Below, piece by piece: positions 26,842-38,590 of a stretch of 64,000 nucleotides of DNA. The notes beneath the pieces are model-generated. The model made no database searches and had not been told where the DNA came from. It saw only the letters and a list, made by a program, of their open reading frames with translations. Within the stretch, counting starts at the first letter, position 1. Each line of letters begins with the position of its first letter. Source of the DNA: Marsupella aquatica (lineage: Eukaryota; Marchantiophyta). A program made the translations under genes and the position numbers. The stretch is from contig OZ316893.1 in NCBI GenBank assembly GCA_973895155.1, positions 14,756,001 to 14,820,000 of the forward strand, in the 5' to 3' direction.

Positions 26842-27163
26842 ATGACACCCATGTGACTTCTTGTATTATTCTCCCTTAGATCTTGCTGATCAACCCATTG
26901 GCTTTCTTAGTTTAGAAAAACTAATATTAACTAGCCAGTTACCTAGTTTAGTGGTTCTGTGGATCATTCGTATACTTTTGTTGTGAATCAGATTGAGTCA
27001 CATCATGGCTTAGCCGTTATGGTGTTCAGGCCGACCCTGAGCCCTTTTGTATTTAACATCTCCCTGATGGTTTGAGCCTAGAAATGGTGAGACTTCAAAC
27101 CATTTCTAGGCTTAGGATTTTACTAATTATGATGATGGAAACATTTGCTCTAGTTGTCCATTG
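26842..27163. repeat. 320-bp dispersed repeat, copy 1, with perfect hairpin
   Basis: Near-identical to 54681-54998, starting ATGACACCCATGTGAC and ending GCTCTAGTTGTCCATTG in both copies, same orientation. It contains a perfect 13-bp inverted repeat, AGCCTAGAAATGG at 27075-27087 against CCATTTCTAGGCT at 27100-27112, with a 12-nt loop. No open frame. Family unknown. Confidence 0.8.
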
Positions 27164-27312
27164 GTCCACCGTATGATTAATTGTTTTAGGCCAATCTCTC
27201 ACATGGACGTCATAATTACAACATTTCTTATTGGAACACACAAGGAGCTAATTTTTATGTGATATATCCTAATCTTGATTTTCCAACAACAAGGTGATCA
27301 GTCCTTATCCTC

Positions 27313-30146
27313 TTGTTTGTTGACTATCTCCTCATCACAGGCAGCAGTGCCTCATTTATCTTTGTCATCAAAACTCAACTTCAAGACCAAGACATATTTG
27401 CGTGGAGCCACCAAGATTTGAAGGGAGTGCCACCTGAGTTTGGTGAGCACAGCATTGACTTGATGTCAGGAGCACGGCCTGTGAGGCAACGCCAATACCG
27501 TCTCAACCCCAAGTACTCACTCATGGTGAAGGAGGAGATTGACCGGTTGTTGGATGCAGGATTCATTTATCCGGTCATGCATAGTGAATGGGTATCACCC
27601 ATCGTGATTGTGCCCAAGAAGAAGGGGCCAGACGGTAAGGTGAAGATACGGGTGTGCCAAGATTTCCGGAAGCTGAATGACGCCACCAAGAAGGATCACT
27701 ACTTGCTGCCGTTTACTGACATTGTGTTAGATATGGTGGCCGGTTGGGAGATTTACAGCTTCCTAGATGGTTACTCTGGGTACAATCAAATCTGGATACG
27801 GGAGGAGGATCAACTCAAGACGGCGTTCACTACGGAGTGGGGGATTTTTGCATTCCAAAGAATGTCTTTTGGGTTGTGCAATGCCCCTGGCATGTTTCAA
27901 CGACTCATGATGAATATATTTCATGGCTTTTTACGGAGGTTCTTGGAGATCTTTATTGATGACTTTGCTGTTTACGGAAAATGAATCAAGCACCCTAAAC
28001 ACTTACGGTTGACTTTTCAGCGGTGCTGAGAGACTTGCTTAAAGCTACATCCGGAGAAATGTTTCTTTGGAATTGAGGAGGGGACATTATTGGGCCACAA
28101 GGTGTCTGCTCGAGGAATAGAGATGGATCGTGAGAAGGTAGCCGTATGGGTAGCAGTCTCATTTCCCAAGAACGTGAAGGAAGTGAGAGGGTTCTTGGGG
28201 TGCGTTGGCTACTACCACCGCTTCATCAAGGACTTTGCCAAGGTAGCCATGCCACTCACATCCATGTTGAAGAAGGGAAGTGAATTTGAACCTACTCCTT
28301 CCCGTCAAGCTGCTTTTGATGAACTAAAGAAATGTTTGCTAGAGGCTCCCATACTCATCACGCCTAATTGGAATAAGGAGTTCCACGTTTACGTAGACGT
28401 ATCAGGATTTTGCATCGGTGCCGTCTTGAGTCAGTTGGATGAGGATGGGAGGGATCATCCCATCTACTTTGCCAGTAGGCAGTTGGCCCCGGCAAAGAAG
28501 AACTACTCACCCACCAATAGGGAGGCTCTTGGTATCATTTACGCTTGTAAGAAGTATCATCATTATTTGTTGGGTTACAAGGTTGTGTTCCACACGGATC
28601 ACAATAGTTTGAAGTACATGGTCAACAAGCCAGACTTGTCAGAGAGAATTGCACGTTGGGTCCTATTATTGCAGGAGTTCAACTATGAGGTGAGAGTGAG
28701 ATCCGGGAAGAGTCACAACAATGCGGACTTCTTCTCTCGTATTGAGGGAGCATCTGACACTCAAGAGATTGATGATCATTTTCCCAATGAAGAAGTCTTC
28801 AGGGTGACTACGGAGGCCACTACTTGGTATGGAGAAATTTTTGAATTTCTCCGTACAGCCAAGGTTCCATTATGATTGGGTCCGGAACGTGCAGCAGTGT
28901 TTTTACATAAGACGGGTCCCTACTTGCTTGTGAAAGGAGTACTACACAAGTACGGCATGGATGGCCGTCTTCGTCGTTGTTTGGAGGAAGCTGAGATACG
29001 TACCGTCATGGCAGCACTACATGAGGAGGAAGCAGGAGGTCACTTTGCTCGGGAGACAACTGCTCGAAAGATACTGGATGCGGGATATTGGTGGCCAACT
29101 CTTTTTCGGGATGTGCAATGGTACATCCAGAGATGTGACCCCTGCCAACACCAAGGGAAACCTGGCCCCTCCTCACGACATCCATTGGTGCCAATCCTCC
29201 CTCTTGCCCCATTTGAGAAGTGGGGAGTGGACTTCATTGGTCCGTTCACTCCCATCACACGGAGGGGAAGGAAGCGGTATATCATCCTAGCTACGGACTA
29301 TGCCACCAAGTGGGTGGAGGCCCGAGCAACTGCAAAAGATGATGCCAACACCACGGCACGGTTTTTGTATGAGCTGATTTTTACACGGTTCGGCCCACCC
29401 TTGGAGTTGGTAAGTGACAGGGGTACTTATTTTCTCAATCATACAATCGAGCGTCTAACGGAGAACTACTTGGTCTCCCATAGGAAGACCACCCCGTCCC
29501 TTCCACGAGCCAACGGGCTCATTGAGAGAGAAAACGGGATCATGGGCAAGATTCTCAACAAGACGGTGTCAGCTCACAAGATAGATTGGGATTTGAAGTT
29601 GCTGGCTGCCACTTACGCCTACAACCTGGCTCACAAGACCACCACTGGCCACAGCCCCTACTTCCTTGTGTTTGGTCAACATTCTCTTGTGCCGATGGAA
29701 TTGAGGTGCCCACCATTCGAATCTTGACACGGGAAAGGGAAGGGGAAGAAAGTAGTGTAGCTGCACGGATCCAACAGTTGAAGCAACTTACGGAGGTAAG
29801 AGAGGAGGCTTTGACACGCACGGAGCAACAACAAGGCAAACAAAAGTTGCACTACGATTCCCGGCTCCGCCGTGTGTCCATTGAAGAGGGGGATTTGGTG
29901 CTCCTCTACGATAGTCGTTTCATGCATTTCCCCGAGAAGTTACATACACGTTGGATGGGGCCCTACGTTGTCGATACGGTCTACTCCAATGGGTCGGTTC
30001 AACTCAGGACGCTGGAAGGACACCTACTCAACACACGGATCAATCAAGAACGCCTAAAGAAGTACTACACAGAGGAGGAGTATGGTGCTCGCGGGGGCGC
30101 TTCGCAACTAAGAGGGGAGCTATGTGAAAGGACCCAAACCCGGTAG
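27313..30146 (+). pseudogene. Ty3/gypsy retrotransposon pol, 5'-truncated and decayed
   Basis: Remains of a polyprotein. Reverse transcriptase lies at about 27400-28100 (CQDFRKLNDATKKDHY, FLDGYSGYNQI, MSFGLCNAPGMFQRLM, active site FIDDF), the RNase H connection at about 28250-28800 (HVYVDVSGFCIGAVLSQ, HTDHNSLKYM) and integrase at about 28990-29720 (zinc finger H-x-H plus CDPC, core WGVDFIGPF with SDRGTYF). The chromatin-proximal C-terminus is at 29700-30140 (GDLVLLYDSR, RWMGPYVV). Three in-frame stops, all TGA, sit at 27982, 28027 and 28873; a frameshift near 29650-29700 moves the tail to another frame. Gag, protease and the 5' LTR are absent. Confidence 0.92.
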
Positions 30147-30742
30147 TAACTTAGTGATGACTTATAATTGCGTATATAAGTAGAAAGACAAGTAGGTGTA
30201 GTAAAAGTGTTTGGATTTTCAATTTTTTTATTTTTGTTAGTTCTAATAAATGGATGCGACAACCGGAGGCCGGAGTTGAGAGGGGTGTCGGGCGGTGATG
30301 TATGACAAGGGAACCATTGAGGGGGTACAAGGAGGCCACAAGGCAACCCAAGGACTTGGAGCCAAGGTGTGGGCATCTTGGAGGGGTGGGGGCTGGTCGG
30401 AGGCTCCACATAAGGCGCAAAATGGGAAGAATGACCAAAATATAGAAAATGGTGAAACTTAAAACAGACGTTGCTGCAGTAGTACTATTCCAAACATGGT
30501 CATGTTTGGATTCATTTTGAAGCCCTCAATGAGCCCCATGCAAAACTGAGGTTCTCTAGTTGATTTTAGGTCTATATCAAACAGTGACATCTCGAGGGAC
30601 CTCAACGCCCGTAAAACAACAAACTAGGCAATCTTGGAGTAGTGATGGTGGGAGGGCGAAGGGGTTCTCACACTTGTGTTCCCTTTCACCCTTTGTGTGG
30701 TCCTCACATGGTTTTTGTTCTCTTTCCCTTCCCCACTCCGTA
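30111..30742 (+). repeat. Putative gypsy polypurine tract and partial 3' LTR
   Basis: AGAGGGGAGCTA (30111-30122) looks like a polypurine tract and is followed by TGTGAAAGGACCC, a plausible LTR start, just before the end of the pol frame. The sequence then runs without coding potential to the Copia-A boundary at 30743. No matching 5' LTR is present in the window, so the LTR end cannot be proved; Copia-A may have inserted into it. Confidence 0.4.
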
Positions 30743-31086
30743 TGTTGAGCATAGACGACATTCGTAACAACAAGCCCATGAACCATCCAACGCACAATAG
30801 TCGACACAGAGTGATACGTGGTTCACCTCCACATGAGGCTACGTCCACGGGAACACACAAGAGCTTTACTGCACTCTAGGCCGACCGGCCATACCAAGCA
30901 TCCACAGCACAAGCTCTCCCTATCTCTCAACTAGCTCCGTAACAATGAGCCTAAGTTCCACCAGGGTCTGGCATCAGCCCTGGCTATATACACAACAACA
31001 CTACCGCTAACATTAGCTAAGTCCTAACCCGAGTTAGACTAACTGTGGTTAGCTCATGAGTCACAAGACTAGAGCAATATCTAACA
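30743..31086 (-). repeat. Copia-A 3' LTR
   Basis: 344 bp, TGTTGAGCATAG ... CAATATCTAACA on the plus strand. It is followed inward by the C-rich complement of a polypurine tract (AACTCCCCCTTGAC, 31087-31100). It differs from the 333-bp right LTR by an 11-bp indel (extra bases within AAGTTCCACCAGGGTCTGG) and several substitutions. Confidence 0.9.
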
Positions 31087-31284
31087 AACTCCCCCTTGAC
31101 TCTTGTCTTGGGGACTGGACTAAATGCTACCATATGGAATCCTCAGCGGGAAGTTCTAGACAATCACCAAACCAGGTCTCCCCCTAAAAACCACACGGGT
31201 TAACTAAGGGTTAACTAGAATTAAGCCGTAGCCATAACAGGATTGAGTAACTCATATATATAAATCACATCTTGTTAAGTTACT

Positions 31285-33719
31285 CTACTTGTGCTGCAAA
31301 TGCAAAACCTGCAAAGTAGCACGGAGTCTTGAGAAACTCTCCAAAGGAATCACTTTGGTAAAGGCATCAGCGGGATTGAGCTTTCCATCAATCTTGACTA
31401 GCTCAAAAGTTTTATCAGACACTGCTTGCCTGATAAAATGGTACCTGATATCAATGTGCTTCACCCTGCTATCCATCACCTGGTTAGCAGCCAAGTGAAG
31501 AGCACTTTGACTATCACAATTTAGAGTCATTTTGCCATGCTCTAAACCCATCTCCGCGATCAACTTATCCAACCATTGCTTCCTTTGCTGCTTCTGCTGC
31601 TGCAACATACTCTGCTTCTATAGTAGACTGAGAAATGCACTTCTGCAAGGTAGATTTCCAACTGATACATCCTCCTCCAAGAGTGTATACAAACCCAGTT
31701 GTAGACCTCCTTGTATCCAGACAGCCTCCATAGTCAGAATCTACATAGCCAACTAACGTTCTATCTGATCTGTTATCAAATAGTAATCCATAGTCATGTG
31801 TTCCCTTCACATACCTGAAAATCCATTTCACAGCTTTCCAGTGTACCTTCCCTGGATTTGACATGAATCTGCTAACCTTGCCCATCGCTAGGGCCAAGTC
31901 AGGCCTAGTACAAGTCATCAAATACATCAAACTACCTATTGCCTTCTCATAAGGAATCTTAGTCATCAGACCTTTCTCCACAGCATCTGTAGGAGAGAAA
32001 GCCGATGATAACTTGAAATGTGAAGCTAAAGGAACACCCACTGGCTTACAATTCTCCATGTTGAATCATGCAAGTACTTTCCTCGCATACTGGCCTTGAC
32101 TCAAGCACAACTGTCCAGTCTCAGAGTTCCTAAAAATCTCCATCCGTAAGATCCTCTTGGCCTTACCAAGATCCTTCATCCGGAATTCAGCACTCAATTT
32201 TGCCTTGAGACTGTCAACCTCAGATTGACCTTTAGCCACAATCAGCATGTCATCCACATAGATCACCAGAATGATGAAACCAAATACATCATTCTTGACT
32301 GATTTCGTATACACACAAGGATCATACACCATCCTTGTAAAACCTTGAGCAAACATGAAATCATCAAACCGCTTGTTCCACTGTCTGGGAGACTGCTTCA
32401 ATCCATACAAGGACTTGAGCAATTTGCAAACTAAGTTCTCTTGGCCCTTTTTCATAAAGCCTAGTGGCTGTCTCATGAAGATCATCTCTTCCAAGTTGCC
32501 ATAGAGAAAAGCAGTAACAACATCCATCTGATCCATCACCAGACCAAAAAACACAACAAGCTGACACAAGATCCGAATTGTGGAATACTTAGCCACCGGT
32601 GAAAAGACCTCATTGTAATCCACTCCTTTCTCCTGAGTGAATCCCTTGGCAACAAGCCTTGCCTTGTAAATCTTATCTCCACCCTCTGAAGGACTATCCT
32701 TCAACTTGTAAATCCACTTGCTGTCCACCACTTGTTGACCTCTTGGAAGCTCCACCAGCTCCCATGTCTTGTTGTCACTCAAAGATTGCAACTCCCTCTC
32801 CATTGCTGCATTCCACTCATGCTTCTGCTCTGAAGCACAAGCCTCACTATACGAAGAAGGCTCTCCTTCTTCCAAGATCAAAGCCATATCATCTTCATCA
32901 GGTGCAATGTTAATATCATCTAGCTTAGATGAGTCTGCCCATTGACCATACCTGGTAGGAGCTCTAGTAGAACGACTGGAAGTTCTTCTAGTAGATGACT
33001 CAGGCTGATCTGCTGCTGCTGCTGGCTGAATTTGAGGTACCCCAACAACAATCTGCTCCTCTTGTTCCATCACAGGAACCAACTCCAAGCCTGAAGCTTC
33101 TCCATCTCTCCTGTCATGAACAACATCATGACTAATCTCCCCCTCAACCCGGTTCGGGATGGGAGATTTCCCCTTGTCAGTATGGGAGTCCTGAGAACTC
33201 TCCCCCTCCTTTGATGATCTGGATTCATTAAAGGACACATCTCTACTAACAATTAGTTTACAGGTTACTGGATCCCATAACCTATAACCCTTCATACCTT
33301 TCTGATAGCCAAGGAAAATGCACTTCTTTGACTTGGACTCCAGCTTGGATCGAAGCTGGGAAGGTGTAAGCACATAAGCATCACATCCAAAAATCCTCAG
33401 ATGTGAGTAATCTGTTGGACACCCGTACCTCATTTCAAATAGCATCTTGAATCCAATAAAACTGGATGGAGAAAAATTTACCAAATAAGCTGCAGTGTTG
33501 ACAGCTTCAGCCCAAAACTCATGTGGTAAGCATGATTGACTCAACATACTCCTTGAGCGGTCCAATAGTGTTCGGTTGAGTCTCTCAGAAACACCATTCT
33601 GCTGAGGAGTATAACTTGTTGTGAGATGGCGGGTAATCCCCTGCTCCTTACAATACGTTCCAAATTCCCTGGAACTGTATTCACCGCCGTTATCCGATCG
33701 AAGATATCTCACCTTATTA
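31285..33719 (-). pseudogene. Copia-A pol, 3' part (integrase end, RT, RNase H)
   Basis: From the right, the reading starts inside the integrase core (RYLRSDNGGEYSS; NGVSERLNRTLLDR). It passes a linker rich in Ser and Glu, then the reverse transcriptase (KARLVAKGFTQEKGVDYNE, MDVVTAFLYGNLEEMIFM, active-site ILVIYVDDMLIV) and ends with RNase H (VDSDYGGCLDTRRSTTGFV, VKHIDIRYHFIRQ, LNPADAFTKVIP). A TGA stop interrupts the frame at about 32063 and a one-base frameshift lies near 31570. The left edge of the CACTA insertion cuts the integrase at 33719. Confidence 0.92.
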
Positions 33720-34270
33720 CACTACTACTATTTGCCAATTTTGCGAAGGCATTTTATAAGAGGAAGAAAGCTTTGCAATATTAATCTCATCGCTAAACTT
33801 GCGATACGACACGCATCGTACTTAGCGAATCTATCCACATCGCAACACATAATTGCGAAACTCACACAATTGCAATATTTTACGACACTTCACGTATCGC
33901 AAAACATTTTTGAAGTAATTATCAAATGTTGAACAATTTAGCGATCTTTACCGCTTCACAAATTCATTGCGATGTGCCGGACAAATAAACAGTTGCGAAT
34001 ATTTTAGCATCTCAAAATGTTTTCCGAGTCTTATTGTCTCGCAAATGAGCGATGTCTACGGAATGGCTAACTTGCGATAGTAATAGGCTCGCAAATCCTG
34101 TGCCTGTGTAGGGTCTCATTTTGCGAATGTTTTGGTTTCGCAACCTTGAGAGCATGGTATCTTCGGAAGTTTGCGATGAGTTCATGATGGCAATTAGCGA
34201 GCATTTCAATATCGCAAAGTTAGCGATGAGTTTGCGGGGGTAGGGGTTTCACAAGATGTTTCGCAAAATA
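33720..34270. repeat. CACTA left terminal region with TTGCGA-type subterminal repeats
   Basis: After the CACTAC end, the words TTGCGA, TCGCAA, TTGCAA and TAGCGA occur roughly every 20-40 bp in both orientations (for example TTTTGCGAAGGC, ACTTGCGATACG, ATCGCAACAC, ATTGCGAAACT, GTTTGCGATGAG). Subterminal repeats of this kind are the binding sites of the TNPA-type protein in known CACTA elements. Confidence 0.85.
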
Positions 34271-34274
34271 TTAT

Positions 34275-34845
34275 GAGCGCTTCAAAGAGGTGGAAAAGGA
34301 ATGGGATTGGGGAGGAAGGGTAAAGGAGGGAGGATACATGTAATTTTTAGGGAGGGACAATGAAAAGGAGGAGGAAGGGAATGGGGCTAGGAGGGACAAG
34401 GAACGGAGGGATCCAAGGGGGAGGATACAGGTTTAGGGGGCACAAGGAAATGAGGGAGGAGGAAGGGTATGTAGATATAGTTTTAGGGAGGGTTTGGATT
34501 TAGGGAGTGAAAATAAAAAGGAGGGAGTTTAGGGTTTAGAGAGGGACAAGGAAAGGAGGGAGGGTATTGGTTTAGAGAGGGACAAGGAAATGAGGGAGGT
34601 TTAAGGGTATAGGTTTAGGAGGGAGGTGAGAAGCTAGGTTGTATAGGTAAGAGTGGGGGACAGGGGTGGAAAGTAAGGAAAGTATAGGGTTGAAATAGAA
34701 AGGGGTTGGGACAAGGAGAGGAAGGAGGAAGGAGGGTTTAATAAGAGGGACAGACAATGAAAGAAAGGAGGAGGGAGGTGGGTACAAGTAATAAGGAGAA
34801 CGGCTAGGGGGGGATTAGGAAAGCATGGAGGATAGAGGACTACAA
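34275..34845. repeat. G-rich purine tract inside the CACTA left end
   Basis: About 570 bp dominated by GGGAGG, GGAGGAAGGG, GGGACAAGGA and TTTAGGG words, almost devoid of C on this strand. No coding sense. It has many closely spaced G-runs and is therefore a candidate for G-quadruplex or triplex structure. Confidence 0.7.
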
Positions 34846-37800
34846 GCAACATGAGTTTTCTTTGCATAAAGTCTACCAAAAGGTGGTTTGAGTGTGGGGT
34901 AGGGATGGGAGATATAGAAAACAACATTTGAAAATGATATACTTACAAAACATAAGTTTATTGATAATTGAGAAGCACATATTTCTCCATTCTACCGAGA
35001 AGAGAAATCTTCATATCATCAAATCTAACTATATATCCGTGTAGCTATATATCCACAAACACAGAGCCCTCAAACTTGGTCCTCATCATCTTCAGGTTGG
35101 GACACAACCAGAATATCAGGCTTTTCCCCAACGATTGAACGAGACCGTGGCACATATGTGATGACAAGTGACCATTCCTCTGGGTTTGGGGGGTATGGAA
35201 TACAGAAACATTGTTCTACATGACTTGGAAAAGTGAACGGCTCTGATGTTTGCCAATGACATGGCTGGAAACTAGTGGCAGACGTCTTCAGTCGTGTAAA
35301 TCCACACTCATCTTGAACCACAGTAGGATTGTTACCTACAAGGTTCACTTTGAACCACTTGCACTTGAAGACATACTCTTCAAACTTTGATTGTGCATCA
35401 TAAGATATCACTAGAATCTCTTCTATCTTTCCATAATGTGACACAACATCTCGAATAATATTTGTGTCATGGCGACTGCTGCGGGAATCAGAGAATTGTC
35501 CTTGAACTCCACAATCAAAGGTACGACCCCTCTTCTCATCAAGGGAAGAAATCCTAAAATCCATCAAACCATAAGGATATGTTACACAAAAATAGACACA
35601 AACATATTCCAATTAATGGAACACACCAAGAATCTGCCTCTTCAATATATGTGCTTGTATTACAAATGAATTAAATTAAACCAAGTGATTCAAATCAAAG
35701 GTTACTAAGGTAGATGGAGATCACCTGAAATGTCTTCCTTGTGTCCACATTGCTATCCTTGTTGTAACCACTCTCAAGGGACCATGAACAATGGTACGAA
35801 CATCATCTGTGATAGCTGGAAAATGTAATACACTCTCTCCCCTGACCACCATGTCATCCACCTCAACTAACTTCTCCTTCATATAGTCAAGGTACTTTGG
35901 AAAAATCCTTGGTCTTGTGCTGTTACTTTTGGCATCCTCATAGAAATCCCTCCATTCTTCCATCATAGTGTTGTTACTCAACATGAATGTGGTCAGTTGT
36001 TTCACCTCCACTGGTATCAACATGCGAGTTTTCCTAGCACCTGTTAAACGATCCTCTTCATCTTCCCTCTTCTCTACCCAAGTACGGGGAGAGGTACAAT
36101 CAATTGTGGCCAATATGTTACTACAATAGAACATACTCTCAACTGCTAAGTATCATGTAGCCATGCTTCCCTCAACCCGTGCACGGTTACGTACATAACC
36201 TTTTAACATTGCCATGTATCGTTCTAGCCAATACATCCACCAACAATGCACAGGACCTGCAATGGCCACCTCATGAACAAGATGAACAAGTAAATGCACT
36301 TGATAGTTAAAAAAGGAAGGAGGAAGGGCCTTCTCCAACTTGCATACCACCTCTGTTGCCAAAACCTCCATCCCAGGGATCTCGTCAGTATATATCTCCT
36401 TAGAGCATACCCATCTCAATAGTTTTCCCAATGACCAAAGGGCATCTTGCACTTCTTCACTTGCCAAACCTATTATGGCCACAGGCAATATGTGCTGCAA
36501 TAACCTATGGTAGTCATGTGTCTTGAGATACCTTGGCCACTTATGATTGTCCTCCATCCCAAAGGCCTTTCGGAGATTGGCACCATAACCAGTAGGAAAC
36601 TGCATGTCTCCTATGCGATTCCGAAACTCCCTTCTCTGGCCAACAGGAAGCACCCATGGAGCTGAAGGTCGATGCTCGATCCCTGTGACAGGATCACTTA
36701 TGACCCACACGTCTGGATGCATCTCAAGATCCTCACAAGCCTCCCTGAAGTTAGTGTCTTTCTCTCCATAGAAAGCCTTTATCAAAGCCTTTCCCACATT
36801 TCCCTCAATGTGCATGGGGTCTAATAGATGGCGGATCTTCAACTCACCCCAATAGGGCAAAGTGGTTAATATACTCCACCTTGTCAAGCCACTACCCTCA
36901 AATTGCATGGGATCCTCTGGGTCTGCCACTCTTGCAGCCATGTCTTTCCAGTGTGTAAAAGTTGTTGGCTCAGGTACATCACGCTCGTCACCAAAGGGCA
37001 TATCAATAGAGGAAAATAGTAGCGGGTCACGCCTCATCTGATGTCCCATTGGAAGAAACTTTGTATGCCCAAGATAAACAATCTTGCAAAGATGTGATGA
37101 ATACTTGGCTACATCACCAAGGCTTGGGCCACAAGTGGAGCAAGCCTTGTAGCCTTGGGTTTGCAACCCACTCACAAAGCCAAATCCTGGTCATATAAAC
37201 ACACATTATGTTAGGATTAGCACATGGAAATGAGGGGATACCATGCATTAGAATATGATGCATTTAAACAACAAAGTTCTTACCTGGGTAGTCATGCATG
37301 GTCCACATACAAACCCCTTTCAGTTTGAAAACCCGTGGGGTACCCCCTGTAGTCTTTCGACCATCATATGCCCATACTCCTTCCCATAATTTCTAGAGTT
37401 CCTGAACCAGTAATGTCAAATAGGTGTCCATGTTCTTCACCTTCTTTGGCCCTGGGATAATCAAAGATAGCAACAAAAAACACTTTTTCATGGACAACTG
37501 TCACCTGCTCATCAAACGATTTACACGACAAATACGGTATTTACTCATACTAAAATCGTTTGTTATCGTATGACGGGAACGTGGAGGGACGCTATTAGGA
37601 TTCTATTGCATGTAGGATGAGTATGTTTATTTCCGCTCCCAAAAATGTAGTTTTTGATCAAGTCTACCGACTAGTCCCGCTACTTTTGATCAAGTCCCAT
37701 GGACTACGCCACACACACACTCCTACTGGTCGCTGGTGGAGTGCTGTCACCACCCCTACTCACATGGTCAACCAATCCGTGCAAGTACTCTTTAGACACT

Positions 37801-38590
37801 TCTTGGGGAAAGAACACAGTCGTGAACCCGAAAAAATAACGCCACACCTAAACTTGAGGAATCAAACCAAATCCATATCTTTTGGCAAAACGTCGTAACA
37901 CATTGCAAGGACAACCCGGCCTCTTGCCGTCTGCCCAACTACTGCCTCACCGGGGCAAGTGTTACACCTCTACCTCACTACTCTGGCTTGATTCCCCCTT
38001 CTGGCTATGAGCTAACTTCCCTAAGCAAACACTAGACTAAGTTCCCCCCCACTACTCCGGGGCTCTCCCCCTAAATACCAAAAACACACCAAGGCACCCC
38101 TCCCGGGGCCACAATGATGGCGGCCTACCCTAGCAGTGCCGCTAAACCCTCCACTAAGAAACCTCTAAACTAAAACCATGTGGCACACACATGCTTCTAA
38201 ACCCTAAACTAAAAATAGGGCCGACGATGCCTTCGACGGCGCCCCAACATTGCTCCGTGAACCATGAAATTGCAAGGAACCCCACAATGGCCGAAATTAG
38301 GCGCCCTTCCACTTGCACTTATGAGTTCACCCCTAGATAGCTCTCCTCCTCATGATAATGAATCACTCAACCGCTCTTGAAACGGACAACGGACGACCAA
38401 GTTATGGTCGTTTTAGTATCCCGTAAACCCAACTTCGTCGGGCCCTAACTTGCTCATCCTAGCTCCGTTTGAGGAGCGCTGCCTCTTGTTGGAATCAGCT
38501 CCGCGAGCTCTTTCCAACAAGCCCGTGAGTGACCCCTCACAAAAAAGTTGGAAAGTCAAGGGGCCGTACAACCACGTCCGTACGACCACT

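Noticed and set aside
33720-34270. Regularly spaced TTGCGA words as a CRISPR-like array
   Set aside because: Words occur in both orientations with irregular spacing inside CACTA ends in a plant nuclear sequence; they fit subterminal repeats.
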